Source: Mactra quadrangularis (taxonomy: Eukaryota > Mollusca > Bivalvia > Venerida > Mactridae). From it: a DNA stretch of 64,000 bases. The stretch covers positions 19,742,011-19,806,010 of the forward strand of contig CM046297.1 in the NCBI GenBank assembly GCA_025267735.1, written 5' to 3'. Under the pieces are notes generated by a model that was not told where the DNA came from, searched no databases, and worked only from the letters and a program-made list of their open reading frames with translations. The translations under genes and the position numbers were made by a program. Below, piece after piece: positions 56,727 through 64,000 of the stretch (its first letter is position 1; each line of letters begins with the position of its first letter).

Positions 56727-59376
56727 CTGAAAAACATAATATGTATTCAAGTGATTAAATGAAAATTGTAACAGCTAGTTTAATTAGTTCAATATAATAG
56801 TTTTGCCTCTATACCATAACTTGCATTACTTTATAGGTACAAAATTTTCTCTGAAATAAAGGGCTATCATTAAGTTTTATCAATTTTAATGCAATATTTC
56901 TATATTATTAATATTAGGCCACAGCAAGTTGATCGTATGTTCTGTGGGTTTGCTCGCACCTTTATTTTGACAGTTTTTACAAAATATATATTTTTATTTC
57001 CTTGCTCGCTAATAAATTTTGTCGAACCACCACATGAAAAGCAACTGAATTAAGATTTTTTTTTTTTTTAAATCTTCACTTGTTCGCCCCATTTTTTTCC
57101 CAGAAAAATCAGTAGAATATAATTATCATCAACTTGATGTGGCCTAAAGCAATATTTTTGTTCATTAATTTGCAGTCATACAAATTTCCAAGTATTTTTT
57201 TGAATTACAACATACATTATAACTTATGTCAATAAGGATAACCACATTTTACCCACCAAACAATGTCCTAGCTTGGGCTCATAGGTTGAAATGGTAAGTT
57301 TTACTAATTCAGATCCTTTTTTTCAGTATTTTATTGCTTGATATTATATTGTCAACACAATTATAAGATGACACAATGTTGTCCTTAAATGACTGATAGC
57401 AGTAAAATAAGAGTTTTTATTTTCACTGCAGTGAAACAAATACAATTTTATACTTATACTGTAAAAATTCACCAAATAAACTGAATTGCAAAGTACAATG
57501 TTTATTTCATCAAAAATAAAATCATAATATTTCACTTAATTTTTTTATGAGCATAAATGCTTATCAAAATAAAAAGAGACTCTATCTTTTGGCAAGATTC
57601 CAAGTCATAAAACACAGGTCTCTGATCATTATCTAATATCAGGGGTCATACAATCATTTGTTTATTGAAATCAGGACATACTGTCATTAAAACAGCATGC
57701 TGTCTAGGTCAGTTACTGATAAAAATTATGTATTTCCTGTCACAGTGTGATATAATACTACATGAAAGAATTTGCTACTATAATTGTGCAACTATATGAT
57801 TTACAATTATGTGGGTGTCAATTAAGTGCATAAAATATCCTCTGGATTAAATATATTAATAAACAGATGTTTTCACCCATGAATAGCATATCAATAAATT
57901 TGTAGATACAGTGATTAATATGAAAGTCCAAAAAAATGTATCAATCTAAAGTTTGGTAAGCATTAACAAAATACATTTTTATCACTGATGGAAAATTTAC
58001 ATTTTCAAATTCATCTTTTACTTATTACACTGACCAGGAATTCGGTACTATATAAGAAATTCAAAGTCAATTTAGGGATTGCTCGTATACTTAGCGAACA
58101 ATTTAGCAAAAACCATGCCTCGAAGTGAACACAATTCAGACGTGAAATAGTTTCGTTAGAGTTTCGGTAACTTAATTTATCATAAATGTAACCAAACTAC
58201 TAAAGAATGTACCTACTGTAATTCTTGTACAATGATCTTATTTAAGTCCATGTAGTGAGAAATGTTCAAATGAAAACCTTATCATCCAATGCCTAATTCA
58301 TTAATAGGGCGCGGCTAATATTATGCTTAACTTTCTTTTACCTGTCAAAGTATGACTGGGAACGGGACAAATCTATTTGAAAGCTAACCAAAGTTTTGAG
58401 AAATTAACTGTCCTTATTGCTTGATACCGGGAAACAAGGAATCGCATTTTTTTATAAGTCTAAAACTACTGGAAACGAATGATTTTATTGGATTCATCCG
58501 ATCAAGTTAATATCACATGTTATGTTATTTTAAAGAAAACTTAGATCTATATTTAAGACAAAAAGCTTTTCGATCAATTGTATTTTGGATAGTTCATACT
58601 TTCATCAAAACAAAGCTAATACTTGAATAACAATTTAAAGATTTAAACGTACCACTTTGATATCTTACTTTTTTTTAAATAGAATTTATGCACATTATAA
58701 ATTTTCTATGATAATAGGTTTATAAAATAGGAGTAAACAAACTAAACTATGAATTTGTAAAAATATTTCACCCCTAAATATTAGTAGGTAATGAAACCGA
58801 CAATGTTTGTATTATATACGCAATGTTTACGTGGACGACCTGTAAGTGTTGTTCATAAGTTTTAGTTAGCTTTCGTATGAAATTCATGACACAAGTATCA
58901 TACCCTTAAGATTAAGGCCAACCACATTTTCTGCCTTTTATATGACTTTAAGGTGACAGTAGTATAAATACGTGACAAAATAAACGAAAATGGTTATTAT
59001 AAACATATAATTTCCTACCCGTTGTGTAAATCGGATAGAGTACTCATAGCAGTTTGATATGAGATATATCAAACTGCCCCTCATGCTCTATAATTGCACA
59101 AAATCAGTCTGACCTCTTATAACCTAATACCAGAGTCCAAAATATGTAAACAAACCAAGTCGTTCGTCTCAAGTTATCCGAAACAAACTATATGCGCACA
59201 ATTTGTTTAGGGTTAGAAAGTTAGGACCCCCTCCCCCGAAAATAATCCTGGATCCGAACATGACTAGGCAAACATTAGGCTAACAATTATTATCTTATAA
59301 TCAAATAATTGAGGTGATATCAATTATATACATAATTACATGCCATGAAAGATAGCAAATGATAAAGACAACTTAC
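56727..59376. other. No gene seen
   Basis: AT-rich. 59035-59080 holds a short palindrome (CAGTTTGATATGAGATATAT/CAAACTG). 59210-59255 resembles the end of the old repeat at 10730-10800 (AGTTAGGACCCC, AATCCTGGATCCG). 59160-59190 resembles the TIR of the MITE at 18874. The frame 57344-57535 is unsupported. Confidence 0.4.
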
Positions 59377-59780
59377 CTGCCACTGATATCTTTCTGTTCT
59401 ATTTTCCCATCATACAGGCGACTGTTTCACTGAATAATCGTCTAGTGTGACGATGTTCTGGTTTTTTTGTCTTTCTAATGTATTTCTGACACATTAAATT
59501 GGTTGTCACCAACATTCAACGAGCACAACTAGCTGTACGAGTGTATCTATTTGGAACGAACGTATTTGCTTCGCCAATTGACTGCTCCCGTGTCCTAGCT
59601 TTTGCACCAATCTCTTTCTCAAAGACTCGCCCATAAAATCCAACACGGTCGCATCCTATATGCGAGGAACAACCGAAAGCTGTACAAATCACCATAATAT
59701 TACAAAAAGTTAAATTATTCTCGCTATGAACACAAAGAATGATCAAACAAGGCAATAATCAGCGTAAATGTATATTGAAC
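59377..59780 (-). CDS. THAP-like first exon, minus strand
   Basis: The minus frame 59516-59755 includes MVICTAFGCSSHIGCDRVGF, which has the C-x4-C and the following aromatic of a THAP zinc finger start, but the frame stops before the rest of the domain (no AVPTIF-type motif). A consensus donor GGCAG|GTAAGT lies at 59377 on the same strand, well past the stop. The surroundings (59530-59860) have more CG than average, fitting a promoter. A THAP domain upstream of DDE_4 remnants on the same strand fits a THAP transposase-derived gene. Low confidence that it is translated as shown. Confidence 0.35.
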
Positions 59781-60798
59781 CTCGTTTCCGTTGTACAATT
59801 ATGACGTAGTAAGCGTGGATAAAACCCGGTTTATCAAGGGAGATTAGCGCGGTCGGAATCCGGGACAAATCTATTTTTACGAATTTTCAAGTTACAAAAA
59901 CAACGTTTTTGGAATTTTTTTTTCGGTGTTTTTAATTCTCTGCTTCATTTTAAATGTATAACCTTCATAATTGCGTATATTCTATTTAAATCTAATCTCA
60001 ATTTATATATGACCTTTAAATGTTTTCACAATGAAAAAGATGCCATGATAATTAACTTATGGACCATTCCAACTTTTCAAATTTTCCCATTTTTCAATTC
60101 TGACTACTATGTATCATTTTATTATCAGCAAAATAATTTTTGTTTCACCACTCTTATTCCTATTTCATGAACTTGATTTAAAAATTGCGCCAAAACTTTG
60201 AGGTAGGATTAGTTTATTAGCAAAAAAAATGCCTTCTGCAGAATGTTCATTCTTTACTGACCACAAGTTCTCACAGTATATTGATAGTAAATTTAGTCTA
60301 GCTGTATAGCCTGAAATGTATAAAACTGAATTTATGAATGTTACAATTATTTAAAGATGTGACTAATGCAGATCTTATTTAAAGCAAACTTTTGTGCCAA
60401 AGATTACTGTCAGATTTGTTTTTTACTGTTCCCAATAAATACATTTCTGTCAGCTATAGTTTTGATGTCATATATTGTGTTTACATTTATAAGAATAATT
60501 GTAAAATATTTCCAAGTTATATTATATTCTAAAAATAGCTTAAGGTCTTCAGCGAACCCATGTTTATACTGTCAATGAACGGGTAGCTGACTAATATCAA
60601 AATGTTCAAAAAAGGCTAATAAAGTTTTGAAAGCCAGAATATTTTAAAAAAAAGTGTGTTTTTGTATCATTCTGAGTATTTAGATACCCTTTACGAAGGG
60701 TGTATGCAGAATATACCTGGACCCGGCATAATTTGTTATATTTTCGAACTTTTTGACTTAAACAGTTTAAATCAGGAATCTAAAAATATGTTAGAAAA
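59781..60798. other. No gene seen
   Basis: 59815-59870 is relatively GC-rich (AAAACCCGGTTTATC, GCGCGGTCGGAATCCGG) and could be promoter sequence for the minus-strand transcript. The frame 60366-60578 has no support. Confidence 0.35.
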
Positions 60799-61065
60799 GT
60801 ATTTTAAGTGAATATTTTGCAAACAAAATGAAGATATCAAATTTTAAGTATTAAATGTGAACATAATGTGAAGTGTTTGGATTTACAATCATTAGATGTG
60901 AATATTAGGTGATCATTTTGTTTAATGTGAACTATAAGTGAAGCTATTCACTTTAAATTCATCTCAACAAGACAAAAATGTGAATAAAGGATGAACAATA
61001 AATGTGAAACAACTATATTCACATGATATTCACATACAGTTCACATTATATTCACTTCTTTTAGC
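60799..61065. repeat. Inverted TGTGAA/TTCACA cluster
   Basis: The left half has GTGAA words on the plus strand (TTAAGTGAATATT, AAATGTGAACATAATGTGAAG) and the right half has the reverse complement (TTCACATGATATTCACATAC, TTCACATTATATTCAC). It may be a decayed foldback element. Confidence 0.55.
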
Positions 61066-61227
61066 ATTTTCTGTAAGGTCGATTTGTAGTTCACCATAAA
61101 GTGTGGATGACATATTTAAATACCAATGTTTTGAAAAGTTAAGACTTTTCTACCTAATTTATCTGTATAGAGTTTTAATTTTGACTCATTTATTCAGTTG
61201 ACAGGCTGTCAGACTATCAAAGTTCTG

Positions 61228-61325
61228 CATTTCCATGAACAATAATTTGGTAGACTGACCACTTTTATATGACCCATACAATGTGTTGCTATGGTGTTTA
61301 GCCTAAAACTAAAAAAAAATAAAAA
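61228..61325 (+). mobile_element. SINE family 2, 3' part
   Basis: CATGAACAATAATTTGGTAG, TATATGACCCATACAATGTG and TTGCTATGGTGTTTAGCC match the 3' end of family 2, with an A-rich tail. Confidence 0.65.
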
Positions 61326-61390
61326 AACATTTTATTCTGTATGAAATAACTGAGGTTATTTTTTAAGGCATTTTGATTTTTTTGTTACAG

Positions 61391-61494
61391 TGGAAGACGA
61401 AAATGTTAGAGTTAGAGTACCCAGAGCAGTGAGAACCGGAAGTGGGCGTGTAAGTAGGCGCCCCTTCCGGTTGGGAGATTTACCACTAGAGATG
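61391..61494 (+). CDS. Out-of-frame cassette exon with hairpin
   Basis: Acceptor TTTGTTACAG, donor GATG|GTAAGT, 104 bp. Entered in phase 1 it reads (M)EDENVRVRVPRAVRTGSG then RVSRRPFRLGDLPLEM; the other two frames hit stops. It leaves in phase 0, while the next exon is open to a donor only in phase 1, so inclusion gives a stop at 62461-62463. A 14-bp stem with one bulge (61434-61448 with 61459-61472) shows a second GTAAGT (61450-61455) in its loop. It may be a regulated exon that ends the protein early, or the last coding exon of a short isoform. Confidence 0.6.
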
Positions 61495-61719
61495 GTAAGT
61501 ATTCAATATTATGATATACTTTAATTAAATAAGTGATTTGATGAAGACACTGTTACTTTTCCGAGAGTAGTCGTGTTGGCCCAATGCCAAAGTCCGAGGG
61601 CCAATAAGTGTTATTGGCCCAATAGCAGGTTTTGGTTCGGTTTTAAATTATATACCTCTTCGGTTGGCATTATACATACTTATATTTGAGAGTAAAAACG
61701 TGCATAAAAATTTACATGG

Positions 61720-61908
61720 AAAATTTTACAATTAACATGGCATAAGAGGCTGGATGTCAAATGCTGAATCTTATACATATGTCATAAAATATGTTTTCGT
61801 TTTTCTACCATCAATATGAAAATATATTGAAACTATTGACTTCACAAAAATAATCATCAAAATTCAAGAATTATTATTGTTATGTCTCCAAATTTTGATG
61901 GCTACTAT
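61720..61908. mobile_element. Mariner-like MITE fragment, copy 3
   Basis: Matches 14630-14822 and 39345-39505 (GATGTCAAATGCTGAATCTTA, AATCATCAAAATTCAAGAA, TGTCTCCAAATTTTGATGG). Confidence 0.55.
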
Positions 61909-62202
61909 ACTATTTCTAAATTCTTTGACTTCATGCATTGTTGGCAACCACAGTTCTTCCTTCCTTTATTCTCCATACTTACTGTGGGCAATTTGACTGG
62001 CAAAATCTTGCTTTCTTGTTTTTAATTATTTACGATTTCCCTATCAAATGACCAACAGTACATAACCCAGCATAATCATGTCATGTATCATGGAATTTAA
62101 CCAATGATGTAGATAATGCAGCATAGCAGAATAACATATTGTCATATCATGGAATAACCCACAACGTTCATAACACAGCGTATTAGAGTGTGTATATTAG
62201 TA

Positions 62203-62373
62203 CAGTAAAACTCGTTTATAACATACACTCTGTTAAACATATCATTATTTCTGGACCGTTTGTTTCATCCTTATATATAACATACTTAGTATGCTATATG
62301 GATATAACAAACCTCGATTATAACATACCTTTTTTCCATGGCCCAGCGAGTATGTTATATCCGAGTTTTACTG
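62203..62373. mobile_element. Pogo/mariner-type MITE with TA target site
   Basis: CAGTAAAACTCGTTTATAAC at the left and TATATCCGAGTTTTACTG at the right are inverted, with TA duplicated at 62201-62202 and 62374-62375. The ends match the general pogo/Tigger style. Confidence 0.85.
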
Positions 62374-62418
62374 TATAATTAAAATGTATATAATTATCTA
62401 TTATATTTTGCATTTCAG

Positions 62419-62475
62419 TGGTCTTTGAATATCGAGAAGAGGTTACATCGTTTAATCAGATAGACTGTATATTAA
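62419..62475 (+). CDS. Exon, start of an unrecognised domain
   Basis: Acceptor TTGCATTTCAG, donor TTAA|GTAAGT, phase 1 to 1, 57 bp. Encodes (M)VFEYREEVTSFNQIDCIL. In phase 0, after the cassette exon, it would read WSLNIEKRLHRLIR and stop. Confidence 0.65.
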
Positions 62476-63026
62476 GTAAGTGTTTTGAATTATACTTGCC
62501 AGAAAAATTGAAAAAAATGTTCATTTTTGTAACCCTTATATTTAGTCTTGACAACAAACTTTCATTAGAACTGGACATTTAGTTCAGCACAATGGAATTT
62601 AACTAGACTCAATAAATGCTTACTTGACCAAAATATAGTTACAGATATGATAAATATGCAGTCCAATATAATGTCATGCATTTTATATCCTAATATCAAA
62701 TTAATAATAGATTGTTAAATGATAATTTTAAATGAATATGGTAAATGGCAGCTCTATTAAGCAAATGGACCATTATTTACATTCTGAAAGACACTTGACC
62801 GAGGGCAAGTTTGGTGGACTTGATTCTTGGTCGAGTTCTAAAGTCAAAAACTCCTGATATCACGAAGACCTGGGTTGTTAGTGCAGTGTTAAGTTAGATG
62901 CGCTGAAAGCCGTAAAACAGGGCCTGAATTGTGTTGATATGCCGTTAAACCCAGTAAAAAAAGATATCAGAAAGATATAATGTTTAGTTTATCACTGTAA
63001 ACATTTTACTTACATTATATATTCAT
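62476..63026. other. Intron; SINE-like tail
   Basis: 62870-62965 has the 3' tail style of family 1 (GTTAAGTTAGATGCGCTGAAA, AATTGTGTTGATATGCCGTTAAACCC). Otherwise nothing seen. Confidence 0.45.
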
Positions 63027-63172
63027 TATTTTATTTATTTATTGGAGTCAACGCCGTGCCAACACTTTTAGGTCATTTTACGGCGTCATGGAAGGGTATA
63101 ACCTCCCCGGGTGGGTTTTGAACCCGCACCCCCTCAGGCATGAGTATCCAAATCCCAGGGCGCTACCAACTA
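63027..63172 (-). mobile_element. SINE family 1, inverted, internally deleted
   Basis: Reverse complement of the tail (TTATTTATTTATTGGAGTCA) joined to the body and tRNA-like part (GGAAGGGTATAACCTCCCC, GGGTTTTGAACCCGCACCCC). About 100 bp of the middle are missing. Confidence 0.7.
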
Positions 63173-63319
63173 TGTTCCAATATTTTACTCACAGGGGTAC
63201 AACTCTGTCACCATGTAAGTGGATTTCTGTTGAGCCTATGTAACAGATGCAAGTCAATTGTATTATAAATTTTTGACAATCATTGAAGGACTATACTGAC
63301 ATTACCTAGAAAATCTTGC

Positions 63320-63715
63320 AAAGCAGGGCTCTACAAAATTTAATGTTTTGGAAGTAACTCGTCTAGCACAACAAGCAGCTTTGAATTTCAACTTGTCTTG
63401 TTGAACTCGTCCTATACTTCACAAAAGGGAATGCAATTGATTGATAACTTGTGTGAGAAGCAACAAACATGTTATTTGTTGTATATGACAACTATCTCTG
63501 GGAACAAGAAGCAATCTAGTCAATGTTTTCAGATTGCAAGTAAAAATATATGCTTAATTTTTTTGCATGTTCTATATGTTTATGTATTTAAGATGTGTAA
63601 TTCAATTATTTAAGCTAGAAATTTAACTTGTCATGCAGGATGGGCGCTGCCTGACGACCAACTCGTCCTGAGTCAATACCTCTACTCTTAATTATGAGCG
63701 GACAAGTAAATTTTT
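63320..63715. mobile_element. hAT-like non-autonomous repeat
   Basis: GCAGGGCTCTACAAAATTTA at the left and TTTTTCTGGCCCTGC at the right are short imperfect inverted ends. The interior has GGACAAGT-type words (CAACTCGTCCTGAG, GAGCGGACAAGTAA) also seen at 13020-13080. No target duplication confirmed. Confidence 0.5.
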
Positions 63716-63803
63716 CTGGCCCTGCATACATATCTTGAAGGATATGGTAAAAAATCAATCGCACAAATTTCTTAATGTGGATTTCTGTTTCTGTTGTTTG
63801 CAG

Positions 63804-63849
63804 GATTTACTGTAAATAGAGTTTTTTGTGATAGATTTTTAATGAAAAG
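63804..63849 (+). CDS. Exon, gene continues past the window
   Basis: Acceptor TGTTGTTTGCAG, donor AAAG|GTAGGT, phase 1 to 2, 46 bp. Encodes (R)FTVNRVFCDRFLMK. Confidence 0.65.
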
Positions 63850-63915
63850 GTAGGTAAATTGTACTTAATGAATTTCTTTATCATTACTCTTTCAAAGCAT
63901 TGCTTTTATAGAAAC

Positions 63916-64000
63916 ACTGCCTTCCAAGGGTTCCTTCACATATTCACAGTTTATAGTGTACTAAATAGAAAAGCATTTAGTTTTACAAGCAGTTTAACGT
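63916..64000. mobile_element. MITE, CTCCAAAAG family, copy 4, cut by window edge
   Basis: AACACTGCCTTCCAAGGGTT then CCTTCACATATTCACAGTTT match the left end of the other copies. Confidence 0.6.

Larger units (their letters stand above)
17554..63849 (+). other. Multi-exon plus-strand gene, coiled-coil/charged protein, 3' end outside window
   Basis: At least 18 short exons with AG acceptors and GTAAGT/GTGAGT-type donors can be chained, and the splice phases agree at every junction except around one cassette exon (61391-61494). The order of the product is: acidic EGTD repeats, coiled coil (exons at 22334, 23233, 24676, 25218, 25921), three paralogous basic exons (29525, 33085, 34026), a Cys/Pro linker (34847, 37315, 39082), a 140-residue Asp/Asn/Glu repeat (42300), an Arg-rich tail (44748, 45506, 47585) and an unrecognised domain (62419, 63804). 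Charge blocks and the basic clusters suggest a nuclear protein, by inference only. Neither the first exon nor the last is in view. I do not recognise the family. Confidence 0.75.

Overview
The window is AT-rich animal nuclear DNA with small exons, long introns and a heavy load of non-autonomous transposons. The repeat families (two tRNA-derived SINE families, (CCGT)n elements with a 5' hairpin, hAT and mariner-type MITEs, a YqaJ/SWIM/PHD gene remnant) look like a mollusc, most likely a marine bivalve. That is inference from repeat style, not a species call. No prokaryotic operon, rRNA gene, intact tRNA gene or CRISPR array is visible.

Layout. 1-4.1 kb: a 397-bp LTR retrotransposon in miniature whose LTRs carry a tRNA-like pol III promoter, a solo LTR and an old hAT-like element. 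4.1 kb: a TATA-less promoter-like cluster. 4.7-6.7 kb: a 5'-truncated LINE with a broken reverse transcriptase. 6.7-17.5 kb: introns or intergenic DNA with SINEs, a 1.35-kb hAT element with a perfect 8-bp target duplication, and MITEs.

17.55-63.85 kb: one plus-strand gene of at least 18 small exons whose splice phases agree from end to end. It encodes an acidic start, a coiled coil, three tandemly duplicated basic exons, a Pro-rich linker, a long Asp/Asn-rich repeat, an Arg-rich segment and an unrecognised domain that runs off the right edge. I do not recognise the family. Its introns hold a minisatellite made of copies of the gene's own 5' splice site (22.4-22.9 kb), a second minisatellite in which the triplicated exons are embedded (28.8-34.4 kb), and Helentron/HINE-like elements, one of which carries nine exact copies (with its sister copy) of a composite nuclear-receptor-type motif.

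49.6-52.6 kb: inside the same intron lies a SWIM/YqaJ/PHD gene with its own first exon, broken by frameshifts, loss of a catalytic lysine and a hAT element inserted in the last codons of the PHD finger. 53.9-59.8 kb: minus-strand remnants of a THAP and DDE_4 transposase-like gene plus one clean minus-strand exon of unknown family. The right end has an out-of-frame cassette exon with a strong hairpin, then two further exons of the main gene.
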